A DNA stretch of 64,000 nt from QZLE01 sp033852135. Lineage in GTDB: Bacteria; Pseudomonadota; Gammaproteobacteria; QZLD01. Made by a program: the position numbers and the translations under genes. The DNA is taken from assembly GCA_033852135.1 (NCBI GenBank), contig JAWSVB010000004.1:124001-188000 (forward strand). Reading direction: 5' to 3'. Positions within the stretch are counted from its first letter, which is position 1. Each line of letters opens with the position of its first letter. This document shows, one piece after another, positions 18,414 to 27,040 of the stretch. Under the pieces are notes generated by a model. That model had not been told where the DNA came from and made no database searches. It saw only the letters and a list, made by a program, of their open reading frames with translations.

Positions 18414-21203
18414 GTGAAACATTTACAGCTATTTTTTCTATATACATTTCTTGCTCTAATTTCGATTAGCAGCGCTCATGCCGAAGAAGATTTAACCGGA
18501 ATGGACAGGGTATACCTGGTTATCACCACTTCTGACATGGCTGATGCATTTATTACTTTAACCAATTACCGTGAAACCGAAAAAGGTGGTAGCTATACAA
18601 CTCATATCGAGACAATGGAATTTATTGAAGCTAACTACGAAGGGGTAGATAGAGCAGAAAAGGTACGTAACTACATTAAGTATTCATACAAAAATCACGG
18701 CACCAGATTTGTAGTACTGGGTGGTGATGCCGATGGTGATATGGAAAACCACAAAGTCCCAATGCGTGGCCTTTATCAAAAACATGAAGATAACGGAGTG
18801 GTTATGGCAGAAGATTTATCTGTGCCTTCAGATAAATATTACGCCTACCTTGATGGAAGTTTTAATAGCGATGGAGATCAAAACTGGGGTGAAATTGATG
18901 ATGGAGCTGATTTATTTCCAGAAAATAAAAATTTAGACTGGGGCTATGAAGTTGCTGTTGGTAGAATTGCTGCAGATAATTCAGTAGAAGCATTTAACCA
19001 TATCAATAAAATCATCTCTTTTGAGGCACAAAACCTACCTGGCACATCTTTACTTGTAGGTGAACAACTTGCTTATCATGAACCAGCATGGGGAGGTGAC
19101 AATCTTGATAATCTTCATATTTGTAATGACAGTACAAAGCTTTATGAGAGAGACCTTGATTCACCCTGGACATCTTTCGACCTGATTGAATTAATAAATA
19201 CCAACCAATATTCGATGCTACACCACAGTGGTCACAGCAATTATGGTGACTATAACTCAGCGCTTAAAATACATATATATGATATTCATTTACTAAAAAA
19301 CCAAAAACCAATCTTTATTTATACACAAGGTGGCTACGCTGCAGCCATTGATAAAGAAAACTCATTTGCTGAAGTCATAACAAATAGCAAACCTACTGGT
19401 GGGGCAGCCGCAATCATTGGCAGCTCAAGACAATCTTGGTTTGAAGAATATAATGAAGGATCAATTAGAGTGCATTATTCTTTCCAAGAATTTCAATATA
19501 ATTACAAATATCCAATTGGAGTAAACCTACTAATTGCTGATTTAGAGACTAGATACGGAGGATATAGCTCCTCGGATCGATGGGCTGCCTTATCCTCTGT
19601 TTTAATTGGTGATCCTGCCACCCAAATCTACAAACCTGAAATAATTAATGCACCAATAATAAAATCATTTAATGGCACTATAAAGTATGAAGATGGTGTA
19701 GCCAAAGGCATCAATATTAGAGCTGAGGCAACAGATGAAGACTATGACCTTCATACCATTACCATCTTTCTTAATCAAAAAACCCTGCTGACTAAAAGCA
19801 TAGATCGCAGGGGATCTGACTCAGAATACTTCTATCTGCAATTTGCTGAACTAGCTTCAGGAGAACATTGCATATCTGCCAGAGCCGATGATGTACATGG
19901 AAACTTTAGCCCTATGTCCAAAAAAGTTTGCTTTACTATAGAAGATAAAAGCGAACCTGAAATCACTGATGTAGAAATTAATATGCACCCTGATATACGC
20001 GAAATTATCGCCAAGATAGTAGATAAGGATAATGACGTAGATCAAGTCACCTGCATCTTTGATGGTGAGTACACTACAAACGCTTTTTTACCCCCTTATA
20101 ACGACGACCCAACACTCTGGGAATGCCCAGTACCTGACCTACTTCTTGACAGAGAGCACCAGGTAACAATTCAGGCCAAAGATGAAGCAGGGCTATTAAG
20201 TGACATATCTGGCCCACACACATTCAGATTCTATCACCTTCCTGAATTTACTATTGAGGTAGATACCAGCACACCTGAACTTGCAGTAATATCTGGCACA
20301 GCATTCGATAGAGACGGGGATCTTGATAAGATAATTATGCAATTTGGAAGCAGTAATCAATGGGTGACTGCTGAAGGTCTTGAAAACTACTCTTACCACG
20401 CATACCTGCGCCCAGGAAACCATAGAGTAACCGTGAAAGCGATTGATAAGCAAGGCTACCTTTGGACTAAGCACGAAAACTTTACCGTAATCGCTACTGC
20501 ATGCACCCAATATACAGCAACAAATATTGAACATGAATCAGCTGGCAGAGCATATACTAAAACCGAAATGACTGGTGGTATGTGCTGGGGTAATTTCTGC
20601 TGGGGGCAAAAAGAAACCACAACATGGTTTGCCGTAGGTTCTGATAACAACATGGGAATAACTGGTGATAGTGAAACAACCATTAGTGAAAAGCAAGCTG
20701 GACATTTTTCTGTTGGCTCTTGCCCTGCAAACTCATATGCCCCAGTTGCAACTATCAATGACTGGAGCTCTGAAGAGGGCAATTTAATAATAACTGGTAC
20801 AGCAACTGATCCAAACGGTGACTTACAAGGTGTTACTCTGCACGGTGCAGGTATCAACGAAAACTGCGAATTAAAAGGTTCAACATTTAACTGCACAGTT
20901 AATGGGCTTATTGATGGTGACTACGCATTTTATGTGACCGCTTATGATGCTCTTGGAAATAACAGCTCTCCAAGTGACTCAATAACCGTTACGGTTGGAG
21001 CCATAGATAACTGCATAACTGCAACTAACTACCAACATACCAATGATGGGCGTGCTTATGCTGGCGGTACGCTTAACCTATATGCTTTTGCACAAGGTTC
21101 TAGTAATGAGCTTGGGCTATTGGGAAGTAATTATTACAGCACAACTACATCGTTGAGAGAAACCTCAACAGGTTACTGGGAGAGGGTTGGCAGCTGTAAT
21201 TAG
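18414..21203 (+). CDS. Secreted gingipain-like (peptidase C25 family) multidomain protein, active-site Cys replaced
   Basis: 929 residues from a GTG at 18414, with AAGGGG seven bases upstream; this start gives a clean signal peptide ending SSAHA. Residues about 30-420 resemble peptidase family C25: LGGDADGD, an SDKYYAYLDG segment, HHSGHS (270-275) for the catalytic His, and SKPTGGAAAIIG. The expected nucleophile context QGCY reads QGGY here (Gly307), so peptidase activity is doubtful. Residues about 425-700 hold three or four Ig-like modules with DxDxD-type turns. The C-terminus has two copies of a module of about 60 residues (CTQYTATNIEH and CITATNYQH, each with GRAY). Bracketed by two related palindromes. 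Likely exported; final location unknown. Confidence 0.75.
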   Translation: MKHLQLFFLYTFLALISISSAHAEEDLTGMDRVYLVITTSDMADAFITLTNYRETEKGGSYTTHIETMEFIEANYEGVDRAEKVRNYIKYSYKNHGTRFVVLGGDADGDMENHKVPMRGLYQKHEDNGVVMAEDLSVPSDKYYAYLDGSFNSDGDQNWGEIDDGADLFPENKNLDWGYEVAVGRIAADNSVEAFNHINKIISFEAQNLPGTSLLVGEQLAYHEPAWGGDNLDNLHICNDSTKLYERDLDSPWTSFDLIELINTNQYSMLHHSGHSNYGDYNSALKIHIYDIHLLKNQKPIFIYTQGGYAAAIDKENSFAEVITNSKPTGGAAAIIGSSRQSWFEEYNEGSIRVHYSFQEFQYNYKYPIGVNLLIADLETRYGGYSSSDRWAALSSVLIGDPATQIYKPEIINAPIIKSFNGTIKYEDGVAKGINIRAEATDEDYDLHTITIFLNQKTLLTKSIDRRGSDSEYFYLQFAELASGEHCISARADDVHGNFSPMSKKVCFTIEDKSEPEITDVEINMHPDIREIIAKIVDKDNDVDQVTCIFDGEYTTNAFLPPYNDDPTLWECPVPDLLLDREHQVTIQAKDEAGLLSDISGPHTFRFYHLPEFTIEVDTSTPELAVISGTAFDRDGDLDKIIMQFGSSNQWVTAEGLENYSYHAYLRPGNHRVTVKAIDKQGYLWTKHENFTVIATACTQYTATNIEHESAGRAYTKTEMTGGMCWGNFCWGQKETTTWFAVGSDNNMGITGDSETTISEKQAGHFSVGSCPANSYAPVATINDWSSEEGNLIITGTATDPNGDLQGVTLHGAGINENCELKGSTFNCTVNGLIDGDYAFYVTAYDALGNNSSPSDSITVTVGAIDNCITATNYQHTNDGRAYAGGTLNLYAFAQGSSNELGLLGSNYYSTTTSLRETSTGYWERVGSCN

Positions 21204-21264
21204 TTATAATATTTATTTCCTAAACACCATGTAATAATCCTAGGTGTTAAGGTACCATCTTCAT

Positions 21265-21293
21265 AACATTGTCCCTTCGAAGGGACAATGTTT
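21265..21293. repeat. Perfect palindrome, second of two copies
   Basis: AACATTGTCCCT, TCGA centre, AGGGACAATGTT, then TT: a 28-base perfect palindrome 62 bases after the C25-like gene. Its arms are identical to those of the palindrome at 18042-18071, while the four-base centre differs (TCGA against GCGC). A terminator role is possible. Confidence 0.8.
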
Positions 21294-21885
21294 CTATCCC
21301 CTGGATTAATATACAATTACCTCTAAAAAGAGTGGTTTTTAACGCATTTTTACACAAACGCCATTACAAAGCATATCTGATTCCACCCCTCTAACTCTTA
21401 ACTGCAAAGCCAACATAAGTACCGTCAACTTTCTTAGATATGACACCAGTTATATTTACGCGCATAAACCACCCAAAATCATATAACAATCAACTGAAAG
21501 CATAAATTCAACAAAAGTGACTATTCCGCACATCTGCACCATCTATTTGTTAGCATAAATAACGTTTTCAGCGACAAATCTCACAAATAATGGATTTAAT
21601 TATGTTTTTTGTGGACTGGGTTGCACTAGTTTCATTGAAAACATATGAACTATGCGATATAAGTTATTATAAGCGTTAACTTATTTTTCAATTTTAATAC
21701 ATGATTAAGAACAAGGAGATAAATAGCGCTAAGAACTACCCTGATAGTTAGGCATGAAAGAAGGTGTGGTACCTGAAATTTAGAATTGTTATTTACTGTT
21801 TTTTATCGCACATACGCTCAGTAAAAAACAAATTTTGTAATCAGAGTCGGCCTATCTAGGGATATATAAAATTGAGGACGGACAG
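21294..21885. other. Long AT-rich region upstream of the major pilin gene
   Basis: Nearly 600 bases without a plausible gene. It includes GAGGA just before the pilin start. Such a long upstream region fits a regulated fimbrial promoter with a leader RNA, but I could not identify a named riboswitch, operator or invertible-element repeat pair in it. Confidence 0.4.
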
Positions 21886-22413
21886 ATGAAACAAAAAATA
21901 ATAATAGCATTAGTTACAATACTAGGCACTTTTACCTGCACAGGAGCTTTTGCGGCGAGTCAGGGCAGTATTGGCTCTACTTCCACTGGCACAACAGATA
22001 TCTCGTTGACAATAGATCCACTGGTACGAATTACCGGTATGAGCGATATTGGCTTGGGAACCTTTAATGGCACAGATGATATAAGTGGGACCGACGATGT
22101 ATGTGTTTATAGTAACACTAGCGGTAATTACATGATAACTGCTTCAGATGGCGACGCTGATGGATTTAAACTTGTAAACGGTGGCGCCTCCATTGTCTAT
22201 GAAGTTAAATGGAATGACCAAGATGCTGACACCACTGCACTGGTTGACGGCACCCAATTCGCTACGGCTCAAAATAACGCAAGTACTACAACTTCAGACT
22301 GCGGTGGTGGCACAAATGCAACAATAAAAATTGCTGTAACAGCTGCCAACATGCTCTTAGTAGTCCCTAATGTATACACCGCAACATTAACTATTCTAGT
22401 TGAGCCTGAATAA
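21886..22413 (+). CDS. Putative fimbrial major subunit (alternative chaperone-usher pilin-like)
   Basis: 175 residues. A signal peptide (basic MKQK start, hydrophobic core, cleavage near AFAA) is followed by a beta-rich, Gly/Thr/Asp-rich domain with a two-cysteine pattern: DDVCVY near residue 83 and SDCGGG near 144. It ends in an alternating hydrophobic strand (YTATLTILVEPE), as in subunits completed by donor-strand exchange. The same pattern recurs in the two minus-strand subunits at 26442-27011 and 27041-27973. A terminator separates it from the chaperone and usher genes, which suggests a higher expression level, as for a major pilin. No single named family is claimed. Confidence 0.7.
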   Translation: MKQKIIIALVTILGTFTCTGAFAASQGSIGSTSTGTTDISLTIDPLVRITGMSDIGLGTFNGTDDISGTDDVCVYSNTSGNYMITASDGDADGFKLVNGGASIVYEVKWNDQDADTTALVDGTQFATAQNNASTTTSDCGGGTNATIKIAVTAANMLLVVPNVYTATLTILVEPE

Positions 22414-22425
22414 ACGTATGTTTTT

Positions 22426-22452
22426 AAAAAGTCCCGCTCAAGGGGCTTTTTT
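22426..22452 (+). terminator. Terminator/attenuator between pilin and chaperone
   Basis: Stem AAAAAGTCCC/GGGGCTTTTT (one G-T pair) with a short loop and a T run, just after the pilin stop. Partial read-through would give more pilin than chaperone and usher. Confidence 0.75.
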
Positions 22453-22547
22453 ACATTCAGCTTTATTTGTTAATGGATTCTCAGCAACAGATTAGCTATG
22501 CTTAGGATATCTATATAAATTGATCTGCAATAACAAGGATGCATTTG

Positions 22548-23264
22548 ATGCGTAAGATCTCGCTATTAATAGCTTTAGTAATGTTTGGGCTGCTAAATCC
22601 ACTAATATCCAGCGCAAATATAACTTTGAGCCAGGCGATAATAATTTTTACTCCCGACGAACGCCCAATTCAAACCATTGAAGTGATTAATATTGACGAT
22701 GAACGCACATTTGCAGTTAAGACCAATGTAATTGAAGTCTTAAACTCAGGAACTAAAGAGCGCAGCAATATTAAATCCAGGGCTTTGGTTGTAGCACCCA
22801 ATGCTTTTGAAGTAGCTGCACAAAACAAAAGAAATGTGCGCCTGCTGCTGCGCGAACGTAATAACAGCGATATAGAAAAGGTGTATCGCGTTACATTTAC
22901 TCCTGAAACACCAACTCGAACTGTTATCCAGAAAACCGAAGAGAAGGTATCTGCCAAGATTGATATTATTGTAGGGATGGGAGCCCTGATTTTGGTCCCC
23001 CCTAGAGAGATAAAATATAAACTTGAAGCTTCACGAGCTGGTAAAAAACTTCAGTTTACTAATAACAGTAATGTTTCAACCGAACTCCAGCCCAGAACTA
23101 TATGCAAAACCGAAAATGATTGTTTTCGCTTCAATGGCAAGCGTCTCTACCCAGGCACTGATTGGGAATACGAACTACCACAGGGGTACGAGAAAATCGG
23201 GCTTACACTTTCGGTACGCGCTGCCGGAAAATACTCTGCTGTTGAATTCGCCCCTATCGATTGA
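22548..23264 (+). CDS. Periplasmic pilus-assembly chaperone (alternative chaperone-usher type)
   Basis: 238 residues with a signal peptide (MRKISLLIALVMFG..., cleavage near SSAN) and a mostly beta N-terminal domain with a conserved-looking RNVRLLLRER strand and YRVTFTPE segment, followed by a second beta domain. This matches the CS1/CfaB-like chaperones that cap fimbrial subunits. ATG 22548, with AAGG nine bases upstream, is preferred to an ATG nine bases earlier that touches the ribosome-binding site. Its TGA overlaps the usher ATG by one base. Confidence 0.75.
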   Translation: MRKISLLIALVMFGLLNPLISSANITLSQAIIIFTPDERPIQTIEVINIDDERTFAVKTNVIEVLNSGTKERSNIKSRALVVAPNAFEVAAQNKRNVRLLLRERNNSDIEKVYRVTFTPETPTRTVIQKTEEKVSAKIDIIVGMGALILVPPREIKYKLEASRAGKKLQFTNNSNVSTELQPRTICKTENDCFRFNGKRLYPGTDWEYELPQGYEKIGLTLSVRAAGKYSAVEFAPID

Positions 23265-26200
23265 TGAGAAAACCAAATCGGTTTTTAACCAATAAAAGAT
23301 ATCTTGTTGGGGCCATATTACTCGCTTTTTGCATTTTCAATGGAGCTGCTATCGTTTTAAAATCTCCACAAAGACAATTGCCCGTTAAATCTCCACCACC
23401 TCAATCAGACAAAGCAACCTCGCATAAAAAAGAATCCCCGAGCACAATTTCCCAAGAAAAAACCATCAACCTTGATGTATCAGCCTCCTCTGCCAAAACA
23501 AAACACCCAAAAGAACTAAGACTGCTCGCAAAAAAAAGTCAGCTCCCAAAAGCAAACCAGCATACCAAAGAAGCCACTAGCTCCATTCCCCAGAAAAAAA
23601 CTTATCTTCCAACGACAATTCCTGAAAAGGCCGGATCTTCTCAAAAGACTGTTAGCTCTACAAATACTAGCTACTCTAAAAAACCCAGCCATTCTAAAAA
23701 CATAAGCTCTCATAAAAAGCCGCGACCAACACCTGCAAAAAGCTCTAGCAGAACTATTTCTACAGTTAAAAAAGACACCACACCCTCTACAAAAAAGACA
23801 AGAAAAAAAAGCAATGACTTAGTGGCAGACAAAGATTCAAGAAAGAAACCGCCTACGACCTCAAAGTCAGCCACATCAAATAAACAAGTTCAACCCACAG
23901 CTAAATCTGATTTACCGGTAATTACCAGCAAAGTACGTGTTACATCTCTTAGCAGTACTGAAACAAAGGACATAGAAAATTCATCTTCCCAACCTTCAAT
24001 CACACCTGAAAAACCAGAGTCTGCAAAACAAGATGAGCCTGTAAGCGATGAATACATTGAAACGGCATTCGATATGTTTGTAGGTGGCAACTATTTCGGC
24101 TTTGTGATGCTCAAATACAGCGACAACTGGATTGAACTTTTAAATCCACAGGAGGCTATATCCCTATTACCGGCAATTCGCAAACGCCAGGAGATGCTAC
24201 CGCTGTTTACCGGGCGCATCTTCGATAAAAAAGATATTGCTAAACTTGGGTCTATCACCGTCAATTACAACAATTTTGCCCTGGATATCACCATTGCTCC
24301 AGAGCAGGCGGTTAAAACCAAGATAGATATGGATAAAATTGCTGATTTTGAAGGTTCGCCAACCTTACTTGCCCGGTTCGCAGCCAACGGCAGCATTAAC
24401 CAAACCCCAGAAGAAACCAGCGATAGATACTCCATCTCTAACAATACTAGGTTTGCCTACAATCAACACCGCTTATCAACCTCTGGCAGTTTTAACAGCG
24501 TGAACTCTGAATACGATACATATACCCTTCAAGGCGAAACTGACTTTGAGGTTTTGGAGACCCCATTAACTCTAGCCGGGGGACTACTGGATGTGCCTGG
24601 GCAGATGTTTGCTTCAAGTATCAGCATTATTGGAGCATCAATATTCAGTAACCGTAAACTATATTCTGACGACCCCTTGCTTAAATCAAACCTACTTGAG
24701 GTTTTCGTTCCTACCAGGGCTTTAGTTGAAGTTTTTAAAAATAATGCTAACACCGGCCAGGTGCTGTTTTCCCGCATGCTTGAGTTTGGACATACGCAGA
24801 TAGATACACGTAAATTCCCCCGTGGTTCATATCCAGTAGAGATAATCATCTCTGTAGATGGCGTAGAGCAAGCCCGCTATGTAGAACAATTTTATAAGCA
24901 TGAGCAGATCATGCCGCGCGAAAGAGTCGAGCTAAGCCTTATGCATGGGAAATTTTGCGACGACCTAGAACAATACAATGTACCAGTAGGCTATGGATCG
25001 ATTCGAACCAGGATCACTGATTCTCTTGAAGGAAACTTTTCTTTCTATTCAATTGATAGCAGATTAATACTTAGCCAAGGGTTAAAGACTGTTGTCCCAA
25101 CTGAATCATATGGAGAGTTCATTCTGGATTTTAACTTATCAGGAAGTAACCGAAAAAACATTCTTGGTTACTCCAGCAGTGTGAGCTGGAGTCTAGGAAA
25201 AACTTCAGGGTACTTCTCATTTATCAAGGCATTTGAAGCCCCACCAATTATTCATGAAGAGATCAATATTCTGAACTTTTATGAAAGAAAGACCTTTAAC
25301 CTCGCTATGTCGCGCAGTTTCGTGCTTTGGAATCGATCTCTAAGTCTAAATTTCAAAGGGAGTTATCGAAAAAGTGGCAGAGGAGAATCCTACTATCGAT
25401 ATGGCCCGTCTGTCAGATACATCCCATATAGTGATAAAAATACATCCATATCATTTTCTGCCCAACATAACTGGACCAGTACCGATACTGAAACCATGAT
25501 GCAGGTAAACCTTACCTACCGTTTTGATTCAATCATTGCATCCAGCTTATACAACAGAACTCAACGAGAGGGGGAGGTCGGCACTAATTTTCAAAATTCC
25601 ATTCAGTATAACGGCAACCAAAATAGCCCTGGAATGCTAAAAAACTTTCAAGCCAAAGGAATTTATAGCATATACAAAACTGATCATCAGGATATGGGCA
25701 TTCATACCAATGAGATGAGTAGTATCGATGCGAATTACAAAGGAACAACCCTGGATATCAGCGCCTATGCCAACCACTCATCTGCCGATGGGCATAATAA
25801 TTTTGGTGGGGAGGCTATCACTACATTTGTTGCAGGCTCAAGTACTGAGTCGCTATGGACTGGATCGGTACCAATGGGAAGCTCAATAATTGCTATAACA
25901 CTTACCGGGGTTGCCGATAAAGAGAAGTTGATTAGCGTCCTGATTAATGGTGGTCATAAAGCATATATGAATATCGGTGAGACAGCTTTTATTGAGGTTC
26001 CTGTTTATAAGGAGTCAAAACTCGAGTTGCGCGATGCAGACCCCAAAACTGGTAGGTTCATTAAAATAATTGATCCGATAACTACTGTAACGCCGTATCC
26101 AGGTAATATCCTCAACCGCAGTTTTGAGATCGCAAATATTGCAATTATATCTGGCACACTTTTACAGCATGATGGCACACCCGTCGACAGCAAGTTTTTT

Positions 26201-26437
26201 GAGACTGGATATGAACCATCTTATACTGATAGCGAAGGTGGCTTTATCATCGAAATGCCTATACGCAGTAAAGAAAAACATATTGAGTTTATAGCAAATA
26301 ACCATATATGCTCATTTGAAATAGCAGAGGTGCCCAAAGATACACTAGTCGATATTGGTACCCTTAAGTGTAAACTTGCCACCGAACAGGAGATCAAACT
26401 GGTTCGTTTAATTCACGAAGAGACCAGAATTTATTAG
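23264..26437 (+). CDS. Alternative (CS1/TcfC-like) outer-membrane usher with long basic N-terminal extension
   Basis: 1057 residues. Residues about 8-32 are a hydrophobic segment with only a weak cleavage site (near FNGAA). Residues about 34-262 are low-complexity and very rich in Lys, Ser, Thr and Pro. The usher proper begins about residue 265 and runs roughly 790 residues: a Tcf/CooC-like N-terminal domain, a beta-barrel with a plug segment (VFVPTRALVEVFKNN) and a C-terminal beta domain (ISGTLLQHDGTPVDS). The best fit is an alternative-family usher that secretes fimbrial subunits across the outer membrane. The extension is unusual for this family. The DNA in the extension has several poly-A runs of seven or eight. 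It is coupled to the chaperone gene. Confidence 0.75.
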   Translation: MRKPNRFLTNKRYLVGAILLAFCIFNGAAIVLKSPQRQLPVKSPPPQSDKATSHKKESPSTISQEKTINLDVSASSAKTKHPKELRLLAKKSQLPKANQHTKEATSSIPQKKTYLPTTIPEKAGSSQKTVSSTNTSYSKKPSHSKNISSHKKPRPTPAKSSSRTISTVKKDTTPSTKKTRKKSNDLVADKDSRKKPPTTSKSATSNKQVQPTAKSDLPVITSKVRVTSLSSTETKDIENSSSQPSITPEKPESAKQDEPVSDEYIETAFDMFVGGNYFGFVMLKYSDNWIELLNPQEAISLLPAIRKRQEMLPLFTGRIFDKKDIAKLGSITVNYNNFALDITIAPEQAVKTKIDMDKIADFEGSPTLLARFAANGSINQTPEETSDRYSISNNTRFAYNQHRLSTSGSFNSVNSEYDTYTLQGETDFEVLETPLTLAGGLLDVPGQMFASSISIIGASIFSNRKLYSDDPLLKSNLLEVFVPTRALVEVFKNNANTGQVLFSRMLEFGHTQIDTRKFPRGSYPVEIIISVDGVEQARYVEQFYKHEQIMPRERVELSLMHGKFCDDLEQYNVPVGYGSIRTRITDSLEGNFSFYSIDSRLILSQGLKTVVPTESYGEFILDFNLSGSNRKNILGYSSSVSWSLGKTSGYFSFIKAFEAPPIIHEEINILNFYERKTFNLAMSRSFVLWNRSLSLNFKGSYRKSGRGESYYRYGPSVRYIPYSDKNTSISFSAQHNWTSTDTETMMQVNLTYRFDSIIASSLYNRTQREGEVGTNFQNSIQYNGNQNSPGMLKNFQAKGIYSIYKTDHQDMGIHTNEMSSIDANYKGTTLDISAYANHSSADGHNNFGGEAITTFVAGSSTESLWTGSVPMGSSIIAITLTGVADKEKLISVLINGGHKAYMNIGETAFIEVPVYKESKLELRDADPKTGRFIKIIDPITTVTPYPGNILNRSFEIANIAIISGTLLQHDGTPVDSKFFETGYEPSYTDSEGGFIIEMPIRSKEKHIEFIANNHICSFEIAEVPKDTLVDIGTLKCKLATEQEIKLVRLIHEETRIY

Positions 26438-26441
26438 AAAA

Positions 26442-27011
26442 TTACTCTGGAGATATCACAACAGAGATTGTAGTACTGTAACTACCAGTTCTAACTTTTT
26501 GAGCGCTGTCTTTAGGAATCACTATGGAAAAGTTACTATTCCCTTTTCCTTTACCATTTACGCAATCACTAGTATGTTCGGCATCTAACGCCAAGCCGTT
26601 TAGCGACTTACCATAGTGCAATGGCACTCCATTTTCCCTGCCCGATGAAGTACTCCAGTAGGCATTAAACCCAATATCATCACCATCATTAGCACGATTC
26701 AATTTAAATCCATCATTATCCGTTGTTGCAATAATGCTATAGCTACTGCCTCCAGTAAAATAGATGCACGCATCCGTTTCCTTAATGATATCTCCATCTA
26801 CAGATGTGAATTCTTTATCGAAATCAACCTCGATAGAAAAGCGCATAACATCGGGGATAGTCAGCGTTACATCAGCTTCTCCGGTTGATTTATACTCTAA
26901 AAACCCGTCTTCTGCCGCCATTACTCCGGCATTAAACATACAACAACATAAAAACGCTACACCTACCCACCGAAGGGATATTTGCGTATTTATTTGTATC
27001 ATTGATTGCAT
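26442..27011 (-). CDS. Putative minor fimbrial subunit (pilin-like)
   Basis: 189 residues with a signal peptide (cleavage near VMAA). The mature part shares the two-cysteine pilin layout of the gene at 21886: DACIYFTGGSSYSI near residue 80 and TSDCVNG, then a final strand TISVVISPE. It ends four bases from the usher stop, converging with it. The start at 27011 has AGAAG upstream. Thirty bases separate it from the upstream adhesin-like gene, so the two form an operon. Likely a second pilus subunit. Confidence 0.68.
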   Translation of the reverse strand: MQSMIQINTQISLRWVGVAFLCCCMFNAGVMAAEDGFLEYKSTGEADVTLTIPDVMRFSIEVDFDKEFTSVDGDIIKETDACIYFTGGSSYSIIATTDNDGFKLNRANDGDDIGFNAYWSTSSGRENGVPLHYGKSLNGLALDAEHTSDCVNGKGKGNSNFSIVIPKDSAQKVRTGSYSTTISVVISPE

Positions 27012-27040
27012 TATATTGTTCTTCTCTTGATATAAATATT

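Noticed and set aside
20456..20896. 146-codon minus-strand frame opposite the C25-like gene
   Set aside because: It lies entirely within the well-supported plus-strand gene and has no domain or start signal.
21294..21885. Invertible promoter element upstream of the pilin
   Set aside because: No pair of inverted repeats of useful length and no recombinase gene nearby were found.
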